64,000 bases of DNA from NCBI RefSeq assembly GCF_002218065.1, contig NZ_BDUB01000001.1:1127567-1191566 (forward strand), given 5' to 3'. A model generated the notes under the pieces. The model had not been told where the DNA came from. It saw nothing but the letters and a program-made list of their open reading frames with translations, and ran no database searches. Of the stretch, positions 29,745 through 39,165 are shown one piece after another. How positions within the stretch are numbered: the stretch's first letter is position 1; every line of letters starts with the position of its first letter. Made by a program: the position numbers and the translations under genes. Source of the DNA: Nodularia sp. NIES-3585. GTDB lineage: Bacteria > Cyanobacteriota > Cyanobacteriia > Cyanobacteriales > Nostocaceae.

Positions 29745-31142
29745 TTAGAAGTCCATGACTTGACGATAATGAGTTTCTATTTTTTCTACACTTTCAGATT
29801 TGCGCTTTGTTTCCCACTGACTGTGCTTAAATAATTCTTGTCGTAAATTATCTACATTAATCGTATTTACCTGATTGTTGGTAACGATTTGCTGCCCATT
29901 TACCCAAGCACTATGGACTACATTGGTGGGGCGACCTAATACTAATAAACCAATGGGATCTGTACGGGGAAGTAATGATAAATTGGTGAGGTCATAAAGC
30001 ACTAAGTCGGCTTGTTTACCTAGGTCGAGGGAACCGATTTTGTCAGCTATATTCAGTCCTTTTGCTCCTCCCAATGATGCCATTTCTACGGCTTTTCTGG
30101 GTGTGATCCAGTTTTGATAATCTAAGTCTGTAATGTTGTGTAAAATGGAACCGATTTTGATGGCTTCTAGCAAGTCTTGGGAGTCGTTACTAGCAGCACC
30201 ATCACAACCAAAACAGACGTTTACGCCAGCTTGGAGATATTTTAAGATGGGGGCGATACCACTGCCTAAACGAAGGTTACTTAAGGGGTTATGCACGACT
30301 GTTGATTGGGTTTGGGCTAGAATGCTAATATCAGTATCATTTAACCAGATACAATGAGCTAAAGAAGTGCGATCGCTTAAATATCCAATGCGTTGCAGAT
30401 GTTCAACAGCAGTACAACCGTATTTTTCTTGGGCGAGTTTTTCTTGGGCTTTGGTTTCTAATAAGTGGGCGTGACGAGAAAGATTATAGCGATCGCTTAA
30501 GTCAATACATCCGCTAAATAAAGCATCACTACACAATTGAATCCCCGTTGGTGCAACTAAAATACTCACACCTTCTTCTGGGCGATGAAATTGTTTCACC
30601 GCTGCTTCTATAATTTCTAGTGTGGCCGCAGTTGAACGAAAATAAGGATCATGGTTTTGGACTGAATTCCCCGCAGGTATTCCGGCTGTCAGGGATTCAT
30701 CTTGAATTAGCGGCGCAATAAAAGCACGAATCCCCACTTCTCGATAAGCGCGAACCGCTGTGGCGATGGTTTGTAATTCTAGCCCAGGAGTTAACACCAA
30801 ATGATCTACTACACTCGTCCCACCGGAAAGTAAAGTTTCTACAGCTGTTCCCAAAGCACTCAGATAAACTTTTTCTAAATCCAGGGGCGCAAAGTCATAT
30901 AATTCTGCCAGCCATAATTCTAAAGGAAAAATTGACATAATTCCCCGTTGCCACATTTCTGATGAATGGGTATGGGCGTTAATGAAGCCAGGGAGTAATA
31001 GTTTATTGCTACCATCAACAGCAGTACCGATGAGATTTAAATCAGGTGCTATCGCGGCTATTTTACCATCGACAACCTGCACATCTACGGTGAGATAAGC
31101 CTCTTCGACAGCAATCAAAACGTTTTGAATCGTAAAATTCAC
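29745..31142 (-). CDS. Amidohydrolase of the TRZ/ATZ-cytosine deaminase type
   Basis: 465 aa. TIM-barrel amidohydrolase with metal ligands in PGFINAHTHS (residues about 51-60), the HAHLLET strand, the AHCIWLN His and the GCDGAASND Asp. These motifs define the S-adenosylhomocysteine/atrazine chlorohydrolase-like deaminase group, acting on amino-substituted heterocycles. The substrate is unknown. It is divergent, 83 nt from an isochorismatase-family hydrolase followed by a cupin, which suggests one catabolic unit for a nitrogen-rich compound with a shared promoter region. Confidence 0.85.
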   Translation of the reverse strand: MNFTIQNVLIAVEEAYLTVDVQVVDGKIAAIAPDLNLIGTAVDGSNKLLLPGFINAHTHSSEMWQRGIMSIFPLELWLAELYDFAPLDLEKVYLSALGTAVETLLSGGTSVVDHLVLTPGLELQTIATAVRAYREVGIRAFIAPLIQDESLTAGIPAGNSVQNHDPYFRSTAATLEIIEAAVKQFHRPEEGVSILVAPTGIQLCSDALFSGCIDLSDRYNLSRHAHLLETKAQEKLAQEKYGCTAVEHLQRIGYLSDRTSLAHCIWLNDTDISILAQTQSTVVHNPLSNLRLGSGIAPILKYLQAGVNVCFGCDGAASNDSQDLLEAIKIGSILHNITDLDYQNWITPRKAVEMASLGGAKGLNIADKIGSLDLGKQADLVLYDLTNLSLLPRTDPIGLLVLGRPTNVVHSAWVNGQQIVTNNQVNTINVDNLRQELFKHSQWETKRKSESVEKIETHYRQVMDF

Positions 31143-31225
31143 TTTATTTAACCTTAATTAAGTAATCGAACAAACAGTAGCAATTCAGGTTACAAATTTA
31201 AGAACTGTGTTGGATATTGTAATTT

Positions 31226-31999
31226 ATGAATCTGCCATTACGGACATTGGGAGTTGTACCAAATGCGTGGACTGTGAATCAGGCGATCGCAGATATTACT
31301 CGTCCTCAAAACACCCCACAACCCGTTATCTTATCAACAGAAACCAAAACTCTGCACCTCGACTTGGCAAAAACCGCCATGATCATCATCGATATGCAAA
31401 ACGACTTCTGTCACCCTGATGGTTGGTTAGCGCATATCGGCGTGGATGTCACACCAGCACGTCAGCCCATAGAACCTTTAAATAGTTTACTTCCAGAACT
31501 ACGTGCAGTGGGTGTGCCGGTAATTTGGCTGAACTGGGGGAATCGTCCCGATTTACTCAATATCAGTGCAGCTTTACTCCACGTCTACAACCCCACCGGG
31601 GAAGGCGTAGGATTGGGCGATTCTCTGCCCAGCAATGGTGCTAAAGTACTAATGACAGGTAGTTGGGCGGCGGCGGTGGTAGATGAACTCCAACAGCTAC
31701 CGCAAGATATTTGTGTGGATAAATACCGCATGAGTGGGTTTTGGGATACGCCTTTAGATAGTATTCTGCGGAACTTGGGAAGAACGACACTATTATTTGG
31801 AGGTGTCAATGCTGATCAATGTGTAATGTCTACGCTATGTGATGCCAACTTCTTAGGATATGACTGCATTTTAGTTAAAGACTGCACAGCTACTACTTCT
31901 CCTGAGTATTGTTGGCTGGCGACGTTATACAACGTTAAGCAATGTTTTGGTTTTGTAACTGACTCAGAAGCGATTTTAAAAGTGCTTCCTGACTGTTAG
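31226..31999 (+). CDS. Isochorismatase-family cysteine hydrolase
   Basis: 257 aa. The catalytic triad is visible: Asp56 (AMIIIDMQNDF), Lys166 (DICVDKYRMSGF) and Cys199 (GGVNADQCVMST). Members hydrolyse amides such as biuret, ureidoacrylate or nicotinamide, and the Cys marks it as an amidase rather than true isochorismatase. About 45 extra residues precede the core domain. Followed 69 nt later by a cupin gene. Confidence 0.88.
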   Translation: MNLPLRTLGVVPNAWTVNQAIADITRPQNTPQPVILSTETKTLHLDLAKTAMIIIDMQNDFCHPDGWLAHIGVDVTPARQPIEPLNSLLPELRAVGVPVIWLNWGNRPDLLNISAALLHVYNPTGEGVGLGDSLPSNGAKVLMTGSWAAAVVDELQQLPQDICVDKYRMSGFWDTPLDSILRNLGRTTLLFGGVNADQCVMSTLCDANFLGYDCILVKDCTATTSPEYCWLATLYNVKQCFGFVTDSEAILKVLPDC

Positions 32000-32068
32000 C
32001 GAAGCGGGGCTGAAAGCCAGTGCTGAGTAAGGAGTGTTTACAGTTATCAGTTAAAAGGGGATAAATCA

Positions 32069-32524
32069 ATGCACGCTACTAGATGTGTAATTCCTATTAT
32101 CAAGTCTCCCAAAGACTATCAAACATATCGTATCAGTCCAGATGACTCTAATCGGCTAGCGATTATATTTGATTCCATCAATGCTAATACTTCTTTAACT
32201 TGCTGCATCGAAATTTTTGATGTGGGTGGACAAACACCGCCAAATCGCCATCAATGGGCGGTAGAAATGTTTTTTGTCCTCAAAGGGGAAGCTATAGCTA
32301 TGTGTGATGGTAAGAGTGTCAAAATTCAAGCCGGGGATAGTTTGTTAGTACCTCCTACTGGTACTCATTTAATTAAAAATACCGGGAATACTCGCTTGTA
32401 TACTTTAACTGTGATGGTTCCCAATGAAGATTTTTCTGAATTAATTCGCAGTGGTATTCCTGTGGAGTTGGATGCAGAAGATATGGAAGTTTTAGGCAGA
32501 TCCAATGCTTTGATGCCTTGTTAG
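32069..32524 (+). CDS. Cupin-domain protein
   Basis: 151 aa, one cupin fold. The first motif is recognisable as PPNRHQWAVEMFFVLKGEA (His and Glu metal ligands about 70-80) and the second as GDSLLVPPTGTHLIKNTG. It could be a metal-dependent ring-opening or isomerising enzyme, or a sensor. Co-directional with and close to the cysteine hydrolase. Confidence 0.8.
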   Translation: MHATRCVIPIIKSPKDYQTYRISPDDSNRLAIIFDSINANTSLTCCIEIFDVGGQTPPNRHQWAVEMFFVLKGEAIAMCDGKSVKIQAGDSLLVPPTGTHLIKNTGNTRLYTLTVMVPNEDFSELIRSGIPVELDAEDMEVLGRSNALMPC

Positions 32525-32582
32525 AAATATGTAAAATTGGTAGTTGAATGTGATTAGCTAAAACACATCTACTTTGCTGACA

Positions 32583-32987
32583 TCAGATTAACTGAATATC
32601 TTGTGGGATGGGCATCTTGCCCGTCCTCATGATGCATTTAACTACCATATTGTTTAAACCATAATTTTTCATCGTGTAAGTCAACTCTTGCGGTTTAATA
32701 AACTTATTCCAATATTGAAGACCTAGTGGTATTTGCTTGAGAATATTCTCCAAGAGCCAAATCATAATTAATTTGGATTGAAAAGTTTTATTAATAGTAT
32801 CAAATAAAAATAAGCTATTTATTTTTAATATTCTATGAACTTCGGAAATAACTTTTTGCCAATCTGTGACGTGTTCCAAAACATCACAACATAAAACAGC
32901 ATCAAAGCCGTTGGTTGCAAAAGGCATATTTTCGGCAATTCCCCAGTGATAATCAATTGTTTGATAAATAATGCTAATATCACTGAG
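32583..32987 (-). pseudogene. Truncated SAM-dependent methyltransferase
   Basis: An open frame of about 135 codons encodes only the second half of a class I methyltransferase: IDYHWGIAENMPFATNGFDAVLCCDVLEHV, then ILKINSLFLFDTIN. The SAM-binding motif I (GxGxG) that should precede it is absent, with a stop at 32988-32990. The C terminus ends in a palindromic repeat (GGGC-ATCTT-GCCC, about 32610) that supplies the last residues. Both ends look lost, so this is most likely a remnant. Confidence 0.65.
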
Positions 32988-33035
32988 TCATACCAATTCT
33001 GTGTGAGGATGCGCTGAAATATTAGAAGGAACTAA

Positions 33036-33065
33036 CCACGAAGGACACGAAGGACACGAAGAAAG
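33036..33065. repeat. Short 9-bp tandem repeat (CACGAAGGA)
   Basis: Three CACGAAGGA-like units, a common intergenic motif of these genomes. Confidence 0.65.
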
Positions 33066-33116
33066 AGGGAAAGAAGGAAAGAAATTTAGCGCAACTTTAC
33101 AAAGAAATGGTATCAG

Positions 33117-33716
33117 TTACATTAATAAGAAATTAGCTAATTGCAAGTGTGCCTCCACAATGGGAAGATTTTTGACAGCAAAGGCTTGCAACTCTGGATC
33201 TTGACCTAGTTGTAACTGACGGGTATGAATGATTAAATTTTCCATGTGTCCGTTAATGCCAGCTTCATTTGTATATGCTTGGTCAAAATTTTCGCCAGAA
33301 AGTTCTGATAGTTGTGCTTTTAAGGCTTGATATTTTGATCCAATATTGCTGGGCAGATTCATTCCTTTTTGTTGAGCTAATTGTATTAATTCCTCATTCA
33401 AAAGTGTATGGTCTTGAATCATTTGTTGGGCATATTGTTTGATATTTTCGTTATCTGACTTTTCTAATGCCAGTTTTGCCATTTCGACTTCAGCCATTCC
33501 GGCTTGCGCGGCTTCTTGCATATATATTCTGTCAATTTCCGTCAGGCTATTTTGTGAATCCTTCGCCTCAAAAATTGTAGATATATGGGGTGTTGTTTGA
33601 GCAATCGCTCTGTGATTCATTTGGCTATAGCCAGTCATTGCCATCGCACTACTAACTCCCACAATTGCGATCAGATGAGTAAATTTTTTCGCCAAGTTCT
33701 CACTCCATAAATTCAT
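33117..33716 (-). CDS. DUF4142 exported helical protein
   Basis: 199 aa from the ATG at 33716 (MNLWSENLAKKF; AGGA about 11 nt upstream); a GTG twelve codons earlier is less likely. N-terminal signal/anchor helix LIAIVGVSSAMAMTG, then a four-helix ferritin-like DUF4142 domain: EIDRIYMQEAAQAGMAEVEMAKLALEKS, IKQYAQQMIQDHTLLNEEL, and LPIVEAHLQLA. Family function is unknown; members are often stress-induced. It heads a run of small stress-type genes on this strand. Confidence 0.85.
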   Translation of the reverse strand: MNLWSENLAKKFTHLIAIVGVSSAMAMTGYSQMNHRAIAQTTPHISTIFEAKDSQNSLTEIDRIYMQEAAQAGMAEVEMAKLALEKSDNENIKQYAQQMIQDHTLLNEELIQLAQQKGMNLPSNIGSKYQALKAQLSELSGENFDQAYTNEAGINGHMENLIIHTRQLQLGQDPELQAFAVKNLPIVEAHLQLANFLLM

Positions 33717-33797
33717 GTTGTTGACATTCCTATGTAGAGGATTTTTAATCACGATTTTTGCTGTCAGCTACTCATCAAAGTGTTTTTTTAATAAAAA

Positions 33798-34403
33798 TTA
33801 GCTACTAGCATCGTTAGTATCTTCTACTGCTGGCTGCAAAATTTCTGACGGCATCAAACCGGCGCGATGGACATCATCAGCAACGCCATGAGGGTCTAGA
33901 ACTCCTTTAGGTAGGTATACTAATTCTCGTAGTGGTGTCACCATAGGATCGTCCGTAACTTTGTACGGTATTCTTCCCATTGCCACATTGTCGTGGTTTA
34001 ATTCGTGGCGATCATAAGTACAAAGCTCATATTCTTCAGTAAAGGATATACAGTTTGTCGGGCAAAATTCCACACAATTACCACAGAAAATACAAACTCC
34101 AAAATCAATACTGTAGTGTTTTAATTCTTTTTTTTTGTATTCTTTATTGAATTCCCAATCAACAACAGGGAGATTAATCGGACAGACGCGAACGCAAACT
34201 TCACAAGAAATACACTTATCAAATTCAAAATGAATGCGACCCCGAAAGCGTTCCGAAGGAATCAATTTTTCATAAGGATATTGCACAGTAATGGGACGAC
34301 GATTCAAATGGTCGAAAGTTACTGATAGTCCTTGTCCAATATATCGACCTGATTGCAAAGCTTGTTTGGCGTAATCTGTGACTGGTTTGAGGAAGTTAAA
34401 CAT
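33798..34403 (-). CDS. ndhI: NAD(P)H-quinone oxidoreductase subunit I (NdhI), solitary copy
   Basis: 201 aa. The two [4Fe-4S] clusters are bound by C64-C67-C70-C74 and C104-C107-C110-C114. Surrounding motifs [17 protein letters not shown] and [19 protein letters not shown] are standard for NdhI of the cyanobacterial NDH-1 complex, a cyclic-electron-flow and respiratory enzyme at the thylakoid membrane. Normally ndhI sits between ndhA and ndhG; here none of these is nearby, and its neighbours are stress-type proteins. It is probably a second, dispersed paralogue that could alter the NDH-1 arm under special conditions. Confidence 0.9.
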   Translation of the reverse strand: MFNFLKPVTDYAKQALQSGRYIGQGLSVTFDHLNRRPITVQYPYEKLIPSERFRGRIHFEFDKCISCEVCVRVCPINLPVVDWEFNKEYKKKELKHYSIDFGVCIFCGNCVEFCPTNCISFTEEYELCTYDRHELNHDNVAMGRIPYKVTDDPMVTPLRELVYLPKGVLDPHGVADDVHRAGLMPSEILQPAVEDTNDASS

Positions 34404-34562
34404 TTGTAAATTAATCTCAGCTAATAATGCTCTTAATCAGCACGGTAATAGCTATGGTTAACGGTAACTTCCGTCAAAGGTTAGGCTAAATATTAAGTTT
34501 AATTGTTATGAAAATTACAATGTTTATGATTAACAGCAGTAGGTGGCAAAGCGCGTTAGCTT

Positions 34563-35123
34563 TTATTCATTTTTAGTCTGAGGAGAATCATATATAGCCC
34601 AATTTTTAATACCTTGATTCTTGAATATTTTTTCAGCGCTATAAATCTCCTCATCTGTACCATTGAGGATGATTAAATAATAACTCTGCTGGAGGCGATC
34701 GCTATAAATGCTGGCTTGGTTTTCAGGTATGCCTAAATCAGCCAGTGCCTTGACTAAATTCTGATTTGCTACTGTTCCCACAGCAACACCAGCCATACTA
34801 GCAACTAGTGCCACACCTACAGAACCTGCTGCCAACAAAGTTCCTAAACCGGGAATTGCCAAGCTACTCAAACCAATTAATACACTACCCCAGGTAGTAG
34901 CCATCAGTGTATCACCTACTGCTCTTGTAGCATTAACACTTTGCTCACCTATGCGATCGCTCATTTGCGCCTCATCCAGGCGCTCGTCTGGCTCTACATC
35001 TTTAGCAATGATAGAAACTTGCTCCAGAGGAAAATCTGACTTTTTTAGTTGGTTAATTCCTTGCTCTAATTCTTGATGTTTGGCAAATACTCCTACTGCA
35101 TATTTTTTATTTTTATTAACCAT
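34563..35123 (-). CDS. General-stress-protein-17M-like protein with glycine-zipper helices
   Basis: 186 aa from the ATG at 35123, preceded by GAGG at optimal distance; an in-frame start 16 codons earlier lacks this. The N-terminal YAVGVFAKHQELEQGINQLKKSDFPLEQVSII is the GSP17M (YflT-type) fold, the centre is a Gly/Ala-rich double helix (about 80-140: SVLIGLSSLAIPGLGTLLAAG, GVALVASMAGVAVG) and the C terminus is a second small alpha/beta half. Known relatives in cyanobacteria include low-temperature-induced proteins. Probably membrane-associated. Confidence 0.7.
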   Translation of the reverse strand: MVNKNKKYAVGVFAKHQELEQGINQLKKSDFPLEQVSIIAKDVEPDERLDEAQMSDRIGEQSVNATRAVGDTLMATTWGSVLIGLSSLAIPGLGTLLAAGSVGVALVASMAGVAVGTVANQNLVKALADLGIPENQASIYSDRLQQSYYLIILNGTDEEIYSAEKIFKNQGIKNWAIYDSPQTKNE

Positions 35124-35286
35124 ATTTTCCTCATTTGCAATTGCCAGCAAAATTGAAGTTTGAATTGACAAAAATTGCTGATTCGATTAATTTATTCAGT
35201 AATCAAAGATAAATTTTATGTCCGAGCCACAGCATATATTTTTAAACTGAAATAAAAAATAAATATATACTGCGGCTCTGAATACT

Positions 35287-35586
35287 TTAATTTTGTCCAG
35301 GCATTAGCTGACCAGGTTGACCAGGCTGATCAGGCTGACCAGGTTGACCAGGATCAGTAGGTTGACCAGGATCAGTCGGCTGACCAGGATCTTCTTGATC
35401 GTCTGGTTGCGTTTCGGTAGCAATATCATCGGTGGGTGGTACTGCTTGGGAATGTATCGGTCTAGTAGTATCTCTGGTTAAATTGGTTGATGCGAATGCA
35501 GGGAAACTGATCAAAGCACTCACACCAGCTACTCCTACAAGGCTAGCAAGTATTTTGAAGAAACTTCTATTCTTGTTTGCTTTCAT
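35287..35586 (-). CDS. Secreted Pro/Gly/Gln-repeat peptide (99 aa)
   Basis: Signal peptide about 1-32 (ILASLVGVAGVSALISFPAFA). The mature part is disordered and ends in tandem DPGQPT and DQPGQPGQ repeats encoded by short tandem DNA repeats (about 35300-35395), which should make length variable. No domain; function unknown. It lies in the stress-type gene run. Confidence 0.7.
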   Translation of the reverse strand: MKANKNRSFFKILASLVGVAGVSALISFPAFASTNLTRDTTRPIHSQAVPPTDDIATETQPDDQEDPGQPTDPGQPTDPGQPGQPDQPGQPGQLMPGQN

Positions 35587-36083
35587 TGGTATTTCCTGAG
35601 ATTACAACAGCAAATCTTTTAGATTGCCAAATAATTTGATATAAATTGCCGAAAATCTTGCAGTATTTTCAACTGTAGTTAACTCTTTATCAGTCAGAAA
35701 TACTGGACTTGATTTTTGCATTTATTTTTCAAAGTTAATTCTGTTAAATTTCCAAAACGTCTGTCTAAAGCATAAGATAATGTTAATGAGGAAAGTGATT
35801 AAAAATACCAACAGATTTTATAATTAAATTTGCTTTGTCCAAATAATGAAAATTATTTTACAAGTATAAATAGATGCACTCTGGCAATTCTTAATAAGTT
35901 ACTTACAACAAGGGAATATGCGCGATCGCAAATCGAATTTAACCTTGAAATAATACTTAGATAGGTTGTCGTCGTCTCCCATCCAACAAAATTGGCGAAT
36001 TATTAAGCACCAACAGAGAATTTATCTCTCATCGGTGCTAAGACACATTTAGATGATTCGATTTTGGGGTTCTGAGGATTAAA
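35587..36083. other. Intergenic region, no gene seen
   Basis: About 500 nt, AT-rich, between two small minus-strand genes. A GCGATCGC site is present near 35921; no RNA structure or ORF that I would support. Confidence 0.4.
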
Positions 36084-36395
36084 CTATTTAAATTTGGAAG
36101 CAGCATCCTCTACAGCGCTACTTAATTCATCCCAAGCACTTTTTAGCCCTGTTTGCAGGCTCCCCCAAGCTTCATTTCCTGAAGATTTCAACTCTTGTAA
36201 CTTCTGCTGCATTGCATTCCGCTTGGTTTTTAAATCCTCAATTTGCTGATTCAAGTTAGCTTTAGCATCTGTACCAGCTTTTCCGGCTTTGATTTGCAGC
36301 TGATCAATTTTCAGACCTAACTCGCTGAGTTTAGCTTCCATTGAATCGTGATAAGTCTTTTTATCTTGCATTTGTGCCTCGATCATATGTAGCAA
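36084..36395 (-). CDS. Small coiled-coil stress-type protein (103 aa)
   Basis: Nearly all heptad-repeat helix (MEAKLSELGLKIDQLQIKA, LNQQIEDLKTKRNAMQQKLQEL), followed by an amphipathic AWDELSSAVEDAASKF tail. AGGAG sits 9 nt before a TTG at 36395; an ATG three codons later (36386) is the alternative. Similar coiled-coil proteins accompany stress regulons in cyanobacteria. Role unknown. Confidence 0.7.
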   Translation of the reverse strand: MLHMIEAQMQDKKTYHDSMEAKLSELGLKIDQLQIKAGKAGTDAKANLNQQIEDLKTKRNAMQQKLQELKSSGNEAWGSLQTGLKSAWDELSSAVEDAASKFK

Positions 36396-36578
36396 AGTTT
36401 TAATCTCCTGAAGACTACATCAGCTGCATCAGAAATATCACTAAATATCACATAAATTTAAGCATTTTCAGATCAAAAACTACTTTTCGCAGGTTTTTGG
36501 GCTAAGTCATACTTGTAACCGATGGCAAATAGTACAAAAAGCTGCTCAAATTAAGTTAGTTTTGCCTATACTGGAGTA

Positions 36579-37715
36579 ATGACAGACCGCGTTTTGATAC
36601 TTGGTGGCAGAGGGCGGATCGGTAGCAAAGTTGCTGCGGATTTAGCCACCCACACACAGGCACAAATTACCATTACTGGACGTTCACCAGAGACACCAAG
36701 GAACGTTAGTTTGCCTATGGGTCAAAAAGTTGAATTTTTGCTTTTAGACTTGGCAGAAGTTGATAAATTGAAAGAGGCGATCGCTAACTCTAATTTAGTT
36801 ATCCATTGTGCTGGGCCATTTCACTACCGAGATGCTAACGTTCTCAAAATTTGCATTGAACAAGGGGTTAATTATATAGATGTCAGTGACCATCGTTCTT
36901 ATACTAGCAAAGCTCTAAATTACCAGGAACAAGCTGTTGCTGCTGGTGTAACGGCAATTATTAATACTGGCATTTTTCCTGGTATTTCTAACAGCATGGT
37001 ACGCCAGTGTGTGGAGCAATTTGAGCAGGCAGAGAAAATAAATTTAAGTTATTTAGTATCTGGTTCTGGTGGGGCAGGAATTACAGTCATGCGGACAACC
37101 TTTTTAGGATTGCAATATCCTTTTGAAGCTTGGGTAAATAAGAAATGGCAAAAAATTCAGCCTTATAGTCAAAGAGAAGTATTTGAATTTCCCCCTCCCT
37201 ATGGACGCAGTGGCGTTTACTGGTTTGATATGCCAGAAACCTTTACAATGCCCCACACCTTTCCATCAGTTCAAACAGTAGTTACCAAATTTGGCTCTAT
37301 TCCCGACTTTTATAACCATCTCACTTGGACAGCCGCACATATATTTCCTAAGTGGTTAATGCAGCGTCGTTACATGATTGAATTCTTGTCGCGTGTTAGT
37401 CATCTAATGACAGATTTCACCAATAATTTCAGTGGAATTGGTGTAGCGGTGCGTGCAGAAGTTACAGGTAAAAAAAATGGTGAAACAGCAGTTTATTGTT
37501 CCACTGTAGTGCATGAAAATACAGCAGTAGCTTCTGGCTGTGGTACAGGTAGTATTGCCCAACTCTTATTAGAGGGCAAACTTAAAAAACCAGGTGTTTC
37601 ACCTGTAGAAGCAGCACTACCAACAGATTTATTTATCCCAGCCATGGAAAATCGAGGAATTAAGATAAATCATAATTGGAGTCAAAGCAACTTTACAGCG
37701 CCAGGAAAAATATAG
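36579..37715 (+). CDS. Saccharopine dehydrogenase-like NAD(P)-binding oxidoreductase
   Basis: 378 aa. N-terminal Rossmann fold with [19 protein letters not shown], an acidic-free ITGRSPE segment after strand 2 (NADP-type), then [12 protein letters not shown] and [16 protein letters not shown]. The C-terminal half lacks known catalytic motifs that would fix the substrate. The family covers saccharopine reductases and many trans-acting enoyl or lipid reductases. No operon partner upstream. Confidence 0.75.
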   Translation: MTDRVLILGGRGRIGSKVAADLATHTQAQITITGRSPETPRNVSLPMGQKVEFLLLDLAEVDKLKEAIANSNLVIHCAGPFHYRDANVLKICIEQGVNYIDVSDHRSYTSKALNYQEQAVAAGVTAIINTGIFPGISNSMVRQCVEQFEQAEKINLSYLVSGSGGAGITVMRTTFLGLQYPFEAWVNKKWQKIQPYSQREVFEFPPPYGRSGVYWFDMPETFTMPHTFPSVQTVVTKFGSIPDFYNHLTWTAAHIFPKWLMQRRYMIEFLSRVSHLMTDFTNNFSGIGVAVRAEVTGKKNGETAVYCSTVVHENTAVASGCGTGSIAQLLLEGKLKKPGVSPVEAALPTDLFIPAMENRGIKINHNWSQSNFTAPGKI

Positions 37716-37726
37716 AAATAACTCAT

Positions 37727-37824
37727 TCCCCACTCCCAATTCCCCACTCCCCACTCCCAATTCCCCACTCCCCACTCCCAATTCCCCACTCCCCACTCCC
37801 AATTCCCCACTCCCCACTCCCCAC
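37727..37824. repeat. 21-bp tandem repeat built from heptamers
   Basis: Four to five copies of the 21-mer CCCAATTCCCCACTCCCCACT, i.e. three heptamers per unit, ending 2 nt before the start codon of the following gene. Confidence 0.9.
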
Positions 37825-37825
37825 A

Positions 37826-38212
37826 ATGACTAACCCTGATGACTTTGAGGATGATGACTTTGACTTTGATGACGAAGAGATATTTAAAATTAAGCGCATT
37901 AGCCAAATGACCGAAGGGGAAAGGTTACAGCGCTTTAAGCGATTTTTCGACAGCAGTAGTCGTGCTATGTTGCAAAATTGTCTATTTCGCATCAACAACG
38001 ACGCAGATGGTACAGGCACATTAGAGATTCTTTGCCCTAATGAAGCTGTAAAACAACGCTTATACAGGAAAAAACGCAAAATTACCAACAATATCAACAC
38101 TTGTTGGAGCCATATCCGATGGTTCTCACTATGCATCGAGCAAGATGGTAAATTATGTTGTCAGAAGTATACCCGTAACGGTGATTTAGTCACACCGGAA
38201 AATAATTCGTAG
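37826..38212 (+). CDS. Conserved cyanobacterial protein with acidic N terminus (128 aa)
   Basis: ATG at 37826. A longer frame from 37676 merely translates the heptamer array into HSPLPIP repeats and is rejected. Residues 4-20 are almost all Asp/Glu/Phe ([14 protein letters not shown]), followed by a basic helical domain ([36 protein letters not shown]). No known family. It may be a nucleic-acid or protein-interaction factor; that is speculation. Confidence 0.65.
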   Translation: MTNPDDFEDDDFDFDDEEIFKIKRISQMTEGERLQRFKRFFDSSSRAMLQNCLFRINNDADGTGTLEILCPNEAVKQRLYRKKRKITNNINTCWSHIRWFSLCIEQDGKLCCQKYTRNGDLVTPENNS

Positions 38213-38378
38213 TAGAGCCTCCGGCACGCTACGCGGTAAGCGCAGCTATGCCCGTCAGCGCTTTACCTAATTCGTAATTGAGACAATCAGATTTTACCTG
38301 GATTTTCCAGTTTATTGGGCAATTAAGGAAAAACTAATGCCCCATGTCTCGTGTCCTATGCCTCATTCACTATGTTCA

Positions 38379-38624
38379 ATGCCTAAAAAACAGAAATTTC
38401 CTCACCTAGTTGGTTCTAAGTGGACAACACATAAAAAAATAGATGGCTGGCGGCACTTCCAAGTAGTCAATCGTAAAAATCAGAGTAAGTGGGTGTATGC
38501 CGAAATGGTTGCTGCTTGTGACCCCAATGTACGCTTTTGGTTAAATGCCAAATTGTTACAAGATAACTCTCAGTGGCAAGCTGGGTGGCAATCTTTACAA
38601 GAAATTGAAGCACTAGAATCTTGA
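38379..38624 (+). CDS. TIGR02450-type small Trp-rich protein (81 aa)
   Basis: ATG at 38379 (MPKKQKFPHLVGSKWT). The in-frame upstream start at 38337 adds a low-complexity MPHVSCPMPHSLCS that looks like translated repeat. Five Trp residues in the pattern SKWT..GWRHFQV..SKWVYAEMVA..FWLNAK are characteristic of this small family. Function unknown. Confidence 0.75.
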   Translation: MPKKQKFPHLVGSKWTTHKKIDGWRHFQVVNRKNQSKWVYAEMVAACDPNVRFWLNAKLLQDNSQWQAGWQSLQEIEALES

Positions 38625-39063
38625 AATATCAGGCAATCTCTTAAAATTAATAATTTATTACAAACAAATTACTAACAGACCCAAAGTATAACTGAGATAG
38701 TCTTGGCAGTAGCTTGCAGTTGCCAATATGCTTGCTATGGAATTTTACAGTTGTATTTTCACCATTTGATAGCGAATCTATCTCTACAACTTTCAAACTC
38801 AGCCCATTTTTCTGGGGATCAGCCTGCCTAAAGGTAGTTTAAATCCATAAAAACTATATACAAAAGTACATACAGTTTTTTTGTCTTTTGTAACTTTTTT
38901 ATAATAAAGTTGAATAAAAAAATTATTTTATTGAGTTTATTCGCTGAATTAAGGTATTTTATCGAGAAAAAATTAAAAATAATCTTTTAAAATTCTTAAG
39001 AAAACGAATTTATGCGTTTTTCATATTTAAACCCCCTTTCTTTTCTGTGTACTTTCGACAATA
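38625..39063. other. Upstream region of the chlL operon
   Basis: About 440 nt, very AT-rich, with runs such as TTTTTTGTCTTTTG near 38877. No gene seen; it should hold the chlL promoter. Confidence 0.45.
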
Positions 39064-39165
39064 ATGACAATCACAGAGCTCACACATCGCTATCCGCGGC
39101 TAGGTGAAGGCAAAAGCTTGAGCCACGAGTTTGACAAAAAATTATTCAGAGGCAAACAACAGTGA
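39064..39165 (+). CDS. Upstream ORF overlapping the chlL start (33 aa)
   Basis: ATG at 39064 to TGA at 39163-39165; the product begins [20 protein letters not shown] and ends FRGKQQ. Its last bases form GTGA with the GTG start of chlL, a classical arrangement for translational coupling. AGGT/GGCAAA stretches inside could position the chlL ribosome. It is either a leader peptide controlling chlL or a chance frame. Confidence 0.4.
   Translation: MTITELTHRYPRLGEGKSLSHEFDKKLFRGKQQ

Noticed and set aside
37676-37825. N-terminal HSPLPIP repeats as part of the acidic 128-aa protein
   Set aside because: They are the translation of a 21-bp heptamer array; a proper ATG follows the array.
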